A model generated the notes under the pieces. It searched no databases. It was not told where the DNA came from and was given only the letters and a program-made list of their open reading frames with translations. Shown here piece by piece: positions 53,672-63,666 of a stretch of 64,000 nucleotides of DNA (the stretch's first letter is position 1; every line of letters starts with the position of its first letter). The position numbers and the translations under genes are program-made. Source of the DNA: Delphinus delphis (lineage: Eukaryota > Chordata > Mammalia > Artiodactyla > Delphinidae); NCBI RefSeq assembly GCF_949987515.2, contig NC_082691.1, positions 61,573,740 to 61,637,739 of the forward strand, read 5' to 3'.

Positions 53672-54492
53672 AATTGCAACTCCAGAAATAAATTATTTAG
53701 GAATAAACCTCACCAAGGAGGAAGACATATGCTGAGAACTATAAAACACTAATAAAGGAAATTCAAGATCATTCAAAGAAATGAGAAAGATATTCCATGC
53801 TCTAGGATTGGAAGAATATTGTTAAAATGGCCATACTACCCAAAGCAATCTACAGATTAAATGCAGTCCGTATCAAATTACCCATGACATTTTTCACAGG
53901 ACTAGAACAAATAATCCTAAAATTCATATGGAATCATAAAAGACCCAGAATTCCCAAAGCAATCCTGAAGCAAAAGAACAAAGCAGAAGGCATAACCATC
54001 CCAGACTTCAGACAATATTACAAAGCTACAGTAACCAAAAAAAGCATAGTATTGGCACAAAACCAGACATATGGATCAATGGAACAGAATAGAGTCCAGA
54101 AATAAACCTAAACACCTATGGTCAATTAACCTTCGACATTAACCTTCGACAAAGGAGGCAAGAATATACAATGGGAAAAAGATGGTCTCTTCAGCAAGTG
54201 GTGTTGGGAAAGTTGGACAGCCGCATGTTAAATCAAGAAATTTAAAACACAACCTCTCACTATACACAAAAATAAGCTCAAAATGGCTTAAAGACTTAAA
54301 CATAAGACATGACACCATAAAACTCCTAGCAGAAAACACAGGCAAAACATTCTCTGACATAGATCATACCAATGTTTTCTTAGGTCAGTGTCCCAAGGCA
54401 ATAGAAATAAAAACAAAAATAAACAAATGGGACCTAATCAAACTTACAAGCTTTTGCACAGCAAAGGAAACCATAAACAAAATGAAAAGACA

Positions 54493-54826
54493 GAGCTTCC
54501 CTGGTGGCGCAGTAGTTGAGAATCCGCCTGCCAATGCAGGGGACACGGGTTTTGAGCCCTGGTCCGGGAAGATCCCACATGCCGCGGAGCAGCTATGCCC
54601 ATGCGCCACAACTACTGAGCCTGCACTCTAGAGCCTGCAAGCCACAACTACTGAGCCCACGCGCCTAGAGCCCATGCTCCGCAACAAGAGAAGCCACCTC
54701 AATGAGAAGCCCACACACTACAATAGAGTAGCCCCCACTCGCCACAACTAGAGAAAAGCCCACACGCAGCAACAAAGACCCAACGCAGCCAAAAATAAAT
54801 AAATAAAATAAAGTTGCTAAAAAAAA
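54493..54826 (+). mobile_element. Long CHR-type SINE
   Basis: Head 'agcttccctggtggcgcagtag', 'gggttttgagcc', 'ccacaactactgagcc' units, 'gaagacccaacgcagcc'-like end and A-rich tail. The perfect duplication 'aaaatgaaaagaca' is at 54479-54492 and 54827-54840. Confidence 0.94.
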
Positions 54827-56544
54827 AAAATGAAAAGACAAACTACAGAATGGGAGAAAATATTTGCAAATGATGCGACAGACAAGAGCTTAGTTTCCAA
54901 AACATACAAACAGCTCATACAACAACAAAAACAAACAACCCAATTGAAAAATGGGCAGAAGACCTAAAGAGACATTTCTCTGAAGAAGGAATACAGATGA
55001 CCAATAGGCACATGAAAAGATGCTCAACATCGCTAATTATTAGAGAATGCAAAATGAAACCACAATGAGCTACCTCCCCACACTGGTCAGAATGGCCATC
55101 ATCAAAAGTCTACTGCTGAAGAAGGTGTGGAGAAAAGGGAACCCTCCTACTCTGTTGGTGGGAATGTAAGTTGGTGCAGCCACTGTGGAAAACAGTATGG
55201 AGGTTCCTCAGAAAACTAAAAATAGAACTACCATATGATCCAGCAATCCCACTTCTGGACATATGTCCAGACAAAACTATAATTCAAAAAGATACATGCA
55301 CCCCTATGTTCATAGCAGCACTATTCACAATAGCCAAGACAGGGAAACAACCTAAATGTCCATTGACAGATGAATGGATAAAGAAGATGTGGTACATATA
55401 TGCAATGGAATACTACTGAGCCGTAAAAAAGAATGAAATAATGCCATTTGCAGCAACATGGATGCAACTAGAGATTATCAAACTAAGTGAAGTAAGTGAG
55501 AAAGAGAAAGACAAATACCATATGAATTCACTTATATGTGGAATCTAAAATATGACACAAATGAACCTATGTATGAAACAATCAATGACATAGAGAACAG
55601 ACTGGTAGTTGCTAAGTGGGGGGATAGGGATGGATTGGGAATTTGGGATTAGCAGAGGTAAGCTTTTATATATAGAATGGATAAACAACAAGGTCCTACT
55701 ATATAGCACAGAGAACTATATTTGATATCCTATGATAAAGCATAATGGAAAAGAATATTAAGAATGTATATATACATATAACTGAATCACTTTGCTGTAC
55801 AGCAGTAATTAACACATTTTAAATCACCTATACTTCAATTAAAAGATGAAAAAAATATCGATGCCATTTTTCATGGACTAAAACACGTAATTCTAAAATT
55901 TGTATGGAAAAACAAAAGATCTTGAATAGCCAAAACAATCTTGAAAAAGAACAGAAGGAATCATGTTTCCTGACTTCAGACTATACAACAAAGCTACAGT
56001 AATCAAAGGAGTATGGTACTGGCACAAAAAGGCACATAGATCAATGGAACAGAATAGAGAGCCTAGAAATAAACCCACACACTTATGGTCAATTATTTTA
56101 TGACACAGGAGGCAAGAATATACAATGGAGAAAAGACAGTCTCTTCAATAAGTAGTGCTGGGAAAACTGGACAGCTACACATAAAAGAATAAAATTAGAA
56201 CATTCTCTAACACCATATACAAATATAAACTCAAAATGGATTAAAGACCTAAATGTAAGACCAGAAACCATAAAACTCCCAGGAGAAAACATAGATGGAA
56301 TACTCTGACATAAATCGTAGCAATATTTTTTTGGATCTGTCTCCTAAAGCAAAGGAAATAAAAGCATAAACAAATGGGACATAATTAAACTTAAAAGCTT
56401 TTGCACAGCAAAAGAAACCATCAACAAAACAAAAAACACCTTACTGAATTGGAGAAAACATTTACAAATGATATAACAGATGAGGTGTTAATATTCAAAA
56501 TATATAAACAGCTTATACAACTCAACATCAAAAACCAAACAACC

Positions 56545-56866
56545 GGGCTTCCCTGGTGGCGCAGTGGTTGAGAGTCCGCCTGCCGATTCAGGGGACATGC
56601 CGCGGAGTGGCTGGGCCCGTGAGCCATGGCCGCTGAGCCTATGCGTCCAGAGCCTGTGCTCTGCAACGGGAGAGGCCACAACAGTGAGAGGCCCACGTAC
56701 CGCAAAAAAAAAAAAAAAAAAAAAAAACCTAGACCTCCCTGGCGTCCCCTGGTTAAGACCCCACGCTTCCACTGCAGAAGGTATGGGTTTGATCCCTGGT
56801 CAGGGAACTAAGATCCCACAAGCCACACAGTGCAGTCAAAAAAAGAAAACAAAAAACAAAATACTA
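56545..56866 (+). mobile_element. Pair of SINEs between one target duplication
   Basis: First unit 56545-56727 is a short-type SINE with a ~35-base deletion that removes the B-box region ('ggggacatgccgcggagtgg'). After its A tail a second, older CHR-like SINE (56729-56850: 'cctccctggcgtcccctgg', 'gggtttgatccctgg', 'gatcccacaagccacacag') follows. The 9-base repeat 'caaacaacc' lies at 56536-56544 and 56867-56875, outside both units. Confidence 0.8.
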
Positions 56867-57347
56867 CAAACAACCCATTTAAAAAATGAGCAGAAGACTT
56901 GAAAAGACATTTTTCCAATGAAGACATAGATGGCCAACAGGCATGTGAAAGGATGCTCAACGTCATTAATCATCAGAGAAATGCAAATTAAAACCTCAAA
57001 GAGATAGCACCTCACATGTGTCAGAATGGCTATCATCACAAAGAACACAAATAACAAATGTTGGCAAGGATGTGCTGAAATGGAACCCTTGTACACTGTT
57101 GGTGGGACTGTAAACTGGTGCAGCCACTATGAAAAACAGTATGGAGGTTTCTCAGAAAACTAAAAATAGAACTACCATATGATCCAGCAATTCCACTCCT
57201 GGGTATTTATTCGGGAAAAAAACCATGAAAACAATAATTCAAAAAGATACATGCACCCCAATGTGCATAGCAGCATTGTTTACAATTGGCAAGATATGAA
57301 GCAACATAAGTATCCATCAACAGATGAATGGATAAAGAAGATGTGAG

Positions 57348-57349
<2 letters not shown>

Positions 57350-57394
<45 letters not shown>
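57350..57394. repeat. (AC)n microsatellite in an L1 3' end
   Basis: About 22 AC units between 'gaagatgtgagat' and 'aatggaatactactcagcc', at the position of the usual 'tacatatata' in L1 ORF2. Confidence 0.95.
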
Positions 57395-57396
<2 letters not shown>

Positions 57397-57844
57397 GGAA
57401 TACTACTCAGCCATAAAAAAGAATGAAATGTGCAGCAACACAGATGGACTTGCAGGGTATTGTGCCAAGTGAAGTAAGTCAGACAGAGAAAGACAATGTA
57501 TAATACAACTTATATGTGGAATCTAAAAAATAGAACAAATTAGTAAATTTAACAAAAAAGAAGCAGACTCCCAGATATAGAGAACAAACTGTTGGTGATC
57601 AGCAGGGAGAGGAAAAGGAGAGGGGCAAGATAGGGGTAGGGGATTAAAAGGTACAAACTATTATGTATAAAATAAATAAGCTACAAGTATATATAGTGTA
57701 ACACAGGGAATATAGCCAATATTTTATAATATCATAAATGGGATATAATCTTTAAAAATCATGAATCACTATGTTGTACACATGAAACATAACGCTGTAC
57801 ATCAACTATACCTCAACTAAAAAAAAAACAAAAACATTTAAACA

Positions 57845-58960
57845 GTAATAACACAAAAAGGTGGAAGGGAGTAAATGGAGTTAAAGTGTTCTAAGTTCAA
57901 AGCATTTTCTGGTAATAGGCAAAAGTATTACTTTATATTAGACAGTAATAATTCAAGGATCCAGGTCTTAATCTCTAAAATTGTTATTAATAAAAATAGC
58001 AAGAGAATACAATAGAAGGAGATAATATAATAATAAATATGCTTAACTCTAAAAGAAGGCAGGGAGAGGGGAAAAAAGAATGCAAAAGTGGTGAGACAAA
58101 TAAAAACTAGACAACATATATAAATCCAAATATGTTAGTAATTCAATTAAATATAAATGGACTAAATATACCAATTATACAACATAGGTTGGCAGACTTG
58201 AGAAAAAAACTATATGCTGCTTTAAAAGATACACCTTAATTAAACCCTGTCACTTTACTTCATTCATTCATTTACTCATTCCCCCAAGTGGGAAATGATA
58301 TACTAGGTATAAACTAACCAAAAGAGAGCTGGTAGAGCTATATTAAAATTAAAGTAGAATCTAAGGAAAGATATGTTAGTAGAGGTAAAGGAACATTTCA
58401 TAATGATAAAATAATTACTTTTAAAGGTTGTTATAGAAACGTTAGTTTGTATGCACGTAGTAACTTATTTTCAAAATATATAAAGCAAAGATTGACAAAC
58501 GTAATAAGGAGGAATATACAAACCCACAGTCAGTGAGGATTTTCAAACAGTGAGGGACTTTATTTCTCAGAATGACTGAAATAGACCAAAAAATGAAAGA
58601 ATATGGAGAATATGAACAAAATGTCTCGACTGACATCTATAGAACACTGCAGCCAACAGCAACAGAATGCCCAGCATTTAGAGTGCATGTGGAGTGTCTG
58701 TAAAGTTGACCAATACACTGGGCCACAAAGCAAGTTCTTAACAAATTTTAAAGAACTGAAATCACTCAGAAAATGTTCTCTGACCACAGTGGAATAAAGC
58801 TAGAAATAAAAAATTTAAAATACCTAGAAAAATCCCCAAACCACAAGTCAAAGAAGAAATAAAAGTGGAAATTAGGAAATATTTTGAATTGCATAATAAT
58901 GAAATTACAACATACAAAATTGGTGGGATACAATTTAAAAAGTCACAGAAATATATAGCC
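57845..58960 (+). repeat. Ancient L1 (L1M-like) ORF2 fragment
   Basis: Diverged ORF2 start and endonuclease region: 'atataaatggactaaatatacc', 'gttggcagacttgagaaaaaa', 'ccaatacactgggccacaaagc', 'ttctctgaccacagtggaataaagctagaaat'. It holds small open frames but no intact domain. The first ~100 bases are not assigned. Confidence 0.7.
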
Positions 58961-59724
58961 TTATATGCATATATTAGAAAAGGAAAACAAAAACTTAAGT
59001 CATATTATTTATATTGTGCATTTCCACCTGCTCACTGTGGAAAATTTGGAAATGCAAAAAAAAAAAGTTCAGATAAACAAAACTCACCCATCACCCACTG
59101 TTAACATTTTGGAGTATTTTCCCTTTCTGCTTTTCTCTACGTTCAGTTACACCTATACTGATCTTTTTTGCACGTTTGCCATCACACTATATGTATGTGG
59201 TGTACCTCTACCATTATCTCATGTTTCTTTGTAACCGCCAAGGCCCTCTTTTGAGCTGCAGAAGCTGGTTTCTGACAGATGCTTTGCTTTCCCTGGTTTT
59301 TATTTTATAGAGTAAGAAACACCTGCCACTTTTTGCTGCTTTAAAGCCTCGTTCCTGAGAAACTCCATGCGTCAAACAGAGGATCAAAATTGATGCCAAA
59401 TGGTAGCCCCTTTCTTGGCTGGGCCCTGCCTGCCTGAACTGCCAGGGCAAATCTGCACACCACGCTCTGCAGCCTCCACCAGCTACCAGGCACACAATGG
59501 CATGCTATCCATCACGGACAGGCCTGAGGAAGGGCTTCAGTGGGTAGGCAGGGGTCAGGATGCTGGGCAGACTCTGGGATCCACAGCTTCGGGCATCCTT
59601 CCCTGGAAACCCAGTATCAAGCCTGTGCTGCTCGGAGCCCCAGCAGAGCCCTGACAGTCATTGCTAAAACTGAGTGAGCACTTCTCTAGGGGCCCAGTGT
59701 TGACCTAACACTTGCCACTCATTG
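58961..59724. other. Unrecognised sequence
   Basis: 59030-59215 resembles a dispersed repeat ('cactgttaacattttggagtattttcc') that I cannot name. 59230-59720 looks unique. It could hide a non-coding NOD1 exon but nothing shows this. Confidence 0.35.
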
Positions 59725-59955
59725 CGGGAGGCCGGATAACATAAGGATTCAAAGTGGTCTCTGGAGCCAGTGGGCTGAGTTCAGACGTGACTCCACTGCT
59801 CATCAGCGAGTCAGCTATCCTCTCTGTGCCTCAGTTTCCTCCAAGTCTCTGACAGTCCCTACCTCCAAGTGTTGCTGTAGGGTTGAGTCCATGGTCACGA
59901 AGTGCCTAGACCAGGGCTGGCATACAGTGAATACTCAGTAATTATCACCTTGCAT
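59725..59955 (+). repeat. MIR SINE
   Basis: 'ggtctctggagccagtgggctg', 'cctcagtttcctccaagtctctg', 'agtgttgctgtagggttgag' and 'catacagtgaatactcag' give a near-complete MIR. Confidence 0.83.
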
Positions 59956-59989
59956 AATCTTCTCTGTTCTCTGGCAGAGGTCATTGTTA

Positions 59990-60070
59990 CTACCCATTTA
60001 CAATGAGGAAACTGAGGCACACGGAGGGTAAGCAGCTCCCAACACCCACAGAGGTTACAACGCAGCCGGG
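59990..60070 (-). repeat. MIR SINE fragment, reverse
   Basis: The plus strand reads 'acaatgaggaaactgaggcac' and 'acggagggtaagcagctccc'. Short. Confidence 0.6.
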
Positions 60071-60387
60071 CGGATGGACACAGAACAAGGGACTACAAGA
60101 GTGACTGAGAAATGACCACAGAGAGCCAAGGCTGTCTGTAGCTCTCCCAAAGGCTTCCTTGGTCCCGCTGGAGCCTCTGTAGTAAAAGGTGACAGAAGCG
60201 GCGAGAGCCTCAATCTCTTAGAGTTTGGATCCAGGACACCCAGAGAGATGCCGAGCCCTGATAACATGCAGCACGCAAGCTAAGGGCTAAAGACTGCCCA
60301 CTGCTCAGTGTCATGGTCTCCACAGCCACCCAGGTGTGCCATCCCATCCCATGCATCATTAGAATAAACCCCAGAGGGGCTATTCAG
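60071..60387. other. Unrecognised sequence before the L1
   Basis: No feature seen; no CpG island of its own. Confidence 0.4.
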
Positions 60388-60639
60388 GAAGATGGCGGAA
60401 GAGTAAGACGCGGAGATCACCTTCCTCCCCACAGATACACCAGAAATACATCTACACGTGGAACAACTCCTACAGAACACGTACTGAAGGCTGGCAGAAG
60501 ACCTCAGACCTCCCAAAAGGCAAGAAACTCCCCACGTACCTGGGTAGGGCAAAAGAAAAAAGAATAAACAGAGAAAAAAGGATAGGGACGGGACCTGCAC
60601 CAGTGGGAGGGAGCTGTGAAGGAGGAAAAGTTTCCACAC

Positions 60640-61330
60640 ACTAGGAAGCCCCTTCGCGGGCGGAGACTGCGGGAGGCGGAGGGGGGAGCTTCGGAGTCGC
60701 GGGGGAGTGCACAGCAACAGGAGTGCGGAGAGCAAAGCGGAAAGATTCCCGCACAGAGGATCGGTGCCAACCGGCACTCACCAGCCCGAGAAGCTTGTCT
60801 GCTCACCCACCGGGGCGGGCGGGGCTGCGAGCTCAGGCTCGGGCTTCGGTCGGAGCGCCAGGAGAGGACTGGGGTTGGCGGCTTGAACACAGCCTGCAGG
60901 GGGTTAGTGCACCACGGCTAGCCGGGAGGGAGTCCGGGAAAAAGTCTGCACCTGCCAAAGAGGCAAGAAACTTTTTCTTCCCTCTATGTTTCCTGGTGCG
61001 CGAGGAGAGGGTTTTAAGAGCGCTGCTTAAAGGAACTACAGAGATGGGCGCGAGTCGCGGCTAAAAGCGCGGACCTCAGGGGCGGGCGGGAGACGCTAAG
61101 GCTGCTGCTGCCGCCACCAAGGGGCCTGTGTGCGAGCACAGGTCACTGTCCACACCCCCCTTCCGGGGAGCCTGTGCAGCCCGCCACTGCCAGGTTCCCG
61201 GGATCCAGGGACAACTTCCCCGGGGGAACGCACGGCGAGCCTCAGGCTGGTGCAACGTCACGCCGGCCTCTGCCGCCGCAGGCTCGCCCCGCACGCAGTG
61301 CCCCTCCCTCCCCCCCGGCCTGAGTGCATC
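60640..61330 (+). promoter_or_regulatory. CpG-rich L1 5'UTR promoter region
   Basis: Many CG dinucleotides ('cgcgggcggagactgcgggag', 'ggcgcgagtcgcggc') in a GC-rich block. By analogy with human L1 this should hold a sense promoter and perhaps an antisense one; no specific factor sites were assigned. Confidence 0.5.
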
Positions 61331-61553
61331 AGGGCCCCCGAATCAGCGGCTCCTTTAACCCCATCCTGTCTGAGCAAAAAACAGACACCCTCCAGCGACC
61401 TACACGCAGAGGCAGGGCCAAATCCAAAGCTGAGCCCCTGTAAGCTGTGAGAACAAAGAAGAGAAAGGGAAATCTCTCCCAGCAGCCTCGGGTGCAGCGG
61501 ATTAAAGCTCCACAATCAACTTGATGTACCCTGCATCTGTGGAATACCTGAAT

Positions 61554-62035
61554 AGACAACGAGTCATCCCAAATTGAGGAGGTGGGCTTCGAGAGCAAGA
61601 TCTATTATTTTTTCCCCTTTTCCTCGTTTTGTGAATGTGTATGTGTATGCTTCTGTGTGAGATCTTGTCTGTATAGCTTTGCTTCCACCATTTGTCCTAG
61701 GGTTCTATCCGTCCATGGTGTTTTAAAAAATTTTTTTTCTTAATATTTAATTTTAATAACTTTATTATACTTTACCTTCGTTCTTTCTTTCTTTCCTTCC
61801 TTCCCGCCTTTAGACAACGAATCATCCCAAATTGAGGAGGTGGTCTCTGAGAGCAAGATTTATGATTTTTTCCCCTTTACCTCTTTTTGTGAGGGTGTAT
61901 GTGTATGCTTCTGTGTAAGATTTTGTCTGTATAGCTTTGCTTCCAACATTTGTCCTAAGGTTCTATCCCTTTTTTTCCTAAATATTTTTTAATTCAATAG
62001 CTTTATTATACTTTATTTTATTTACTGTATCTTCT
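61554..62035 (+). repeat. Tandem duplication in the L1 5'UTR (period 258)
   Basis: The unit beginning 'agacaacga[g/a]tcatccc' occurs at 61554 and again at 61812, each with 'gtatgtgtatgcttctgtgt', 'ctgtatagctttgcttcca' and 'aactttattatactttac'-like parts. The copies differ at scattered positions. Confidence 0.85.
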
Positions 62036-62175
62036 TTCTTTCTGTATTTTTTCCTTCCTTCCCTCCTTCCTTCCTTCCTCCCTCCCTCTTTCCCTTTCTT
62101 TCCTTCTTGCCTTCTTTCCTTCTTTGCTTCTTTCTTTCTTCCTTCCTTCCCTCCTTTCTTTCTTTCTTTCTTCAT
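62036..62175. repeat. Polypyrimidine (ttcc/cttt)n tract
   Basis: About 140 bases made almost only of C and T, directly after the tandem duplication. It is a simple repeat within the L1 5'UTR. Confidence 0.9.
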
Positions 62176-62716
62176 ACTTCTACAAATTCTCTCTACTTTT
62201 TCTCCCTTTTATTCTGAGCCGTGTGGATGAAAGGCTCTTGGTGCTCCAGCCAGGAGTCAGGGCTCTGCCTCTGAGGTGGGAAAGCCAACTTCAGGACACT
62301 GGTCAACAAGAGACCTCCCAGCTCCACATAATATCAAAAGGTGAAAATCTCCCAGAGATCTCCATCTTAACACCAGCACCCAACTTCACTCAACGACTAG
62401 CAAGCTACAGTGCTGGACAACCTATGCCAAACAACTAGCAAAACAGGAACACAACCCCACCCATTAGCAGAGAGGCTGCCTAAAATCATAATAAGGCCAC
62501 AGACACCCCAAAACACACCACCAGATGTGAACCTGCCCACTAGAGAGACAAGATCCAGCCTTATCGACCACAACACAGGCACTAGTCCCCTCCACCAGGA
62601 AGCCTACACAACCCACTGAACCAACCTTAGCCACTGGAGACAAACATCAAAAACAGCGGGAACTACGAACCTGCAGCCTGCAAAAAGGAGACCCCAAACA
62701 CAGTAAGATAAGCAAA

Positions 62717-63608
62717 ATGAGAAGACAGAAAAACACACAGCAGATGAGGAGCAAGATAAAAATGCACCAGACCTAACAAATGAAGAGGAAATAGGCAGTC
62801 TACCTAAAAAAGAATTCAGAATAATGATAGTAAGGGTGATCCAAATCTTGGAAATAGAATGGACAAAATGCAAGAAACAGTTAACAAGGACCTAAAAGAA
62901 ATAAAGATGAAACAAGCAACGATGAACAACACAATAAATGAAATTAAAAGTACTCCAGATGGGATCAATAGCAGAATAACTGAGGCAGAAGAACGGATAA
63001 GTGACCTGGAAGATAAAATAGTGGAAATAACTACTGCAGAGCAGAATAAAGAAAAAAGAATGAAAAGAACTGAGGACAGTCTCAGAGACCTCTGGGACAA
63101 CATTCAACGCACCAACATTCGAATTACAGGGGTTCCAGAAGAAGAAGAGAAAAAGAAAGGGACTGAGAAAATATTTGAAGAGATTATAGTTGAAAACTTC
63201 CCTAATATGGGAAAGGAAACAGTTAATCAAGTCCAGGAAGCACAGAGAGTCCCATACAGGATAAATCCAAGGAGAAATACACCAAGACACATATTAATCA
63301 AACTGTCAAAAATTAAATACAAAGAAAACATATTAAAAGCAGCAAGGGAAAAACAACAAATAACACACAAGGGAATCCCCATAAGGTTAACAGCTGATCT
63401 CTCAGCAGAAACCCAACAAGCCAGAAGGGACTGGCATGACATATTTAAAGAGATGAAGGAGAAAAACCTACAACCAAGATTACTCTACCCAGCAAGGATC
63501 TCATTCAGATTTGATGGAGAAATTAAAACCTTTACAGACAAGCAAAAGCTGAGAGAGTTGAGCACCACCAAACCAGCTTTACAACAAATGCTAAAGGAAC
63601 TTCTCTAG
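62717..63608 (+). pseudogene. L1 ORF1, two frameshifts
   Basis: From the ATG at 62717 the frame stops at 62774. Homologous sequence continues in another frame after about 62747, then shifts again near 62846. The last 249 codons (62859-63608) are open and hold the coiled-coil end (RISDLEDKIVEITTAEQNKE), the RRM (IRITGVPEEEEKKKGTEK) and the C-terminal domain ([40 protein letters not shown]). Intact ORF1p would coat L1 RNA as a trimer. An assembly error could mimic single-base shifts. Confidence 0.88.
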
Positions 63609-63666
63609 ACAAGAAACACAAGAGAAGGAAAAGACCTATAATAATGAACCCAAAACAATTTAGAAA

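Larger units (their letters stand above)
50758..55530 (+). pseudogene. L1 ORF2 remnant of the inner element
   Basis: The ATG at 50758 is followed after three codons by a SINE. Endonuclease-type sequence is open 51417-51701 ([20 protein letters not shown]). RT motifs include [20 protein letters not shown] (52538-52864) and [20 protein letters not shown] (to 53216), and a YVDDM catalytic box at about 53247, where the L1 at 15092 has FADDM. C-terminal pieces are open at 53827-54105 and 54182-54490. Non-functional. Confidence 0.85.
48198..55857 (+). mobile_element. Second full-length L1, inserted in ORF2 of the outer L1
   Basis: 5' end 'gaagatggcagagtagcggg' followed by the 'aaatacatctacctgtggaac' motif, a GC-rich 5'UTR (48390-49080), ORF1, ORF2 and 3'UTR ending 'cttcaattaaaagatgaaaaaaa'. 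The outer ORF2 breaks at 48187 and resumes at 55860. The direct repeats here are too diverged to define precisely. ORF1 has a different N-terminus from the other copies, so it is a distinct subfamily. Four SINEs and an older SINE fragment lie inside it. Confidence 0.88.
41156..57832 (+). mobile_element. Full-length L1 expanded to 16.7 kb by nested elements
   Basis: A 12-base perfect duplication 'aacatttaaaca' at 41143-41154 and 57833-57844 brackets the whole block. The outer L1 starts 'gggagactgtgcaagatggc', has a 5'UTR rich in 'ccacccaccag' repeats (41820-42560), ORF1, inter-ORF spacer, ORF2 and a 3'UTR ending 57832. It is interrupted at 43796-44685 by an L1 3' end, at 46077 and 47698 by SINEs, at 48198-55857 by another full-length L1, and at 56545 by a SINE pair. 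All layers are in the same orientation, antisense to NOD1. Confidence 0.9.

Noticed and set aside
8293..56727. tRNA-like heads of the SINEs as tRNA genes
   Set aside because: They keep A- and B-box-like motifs but not a cloverleaf with anticodon stem, are followed by A-rich tails, and have target duplications.
59400..60300. Non-coding first exon or promoter of NOD1
   Set aside because: The region looks partly unique but has no CpG island or conserved signal that would support the call.
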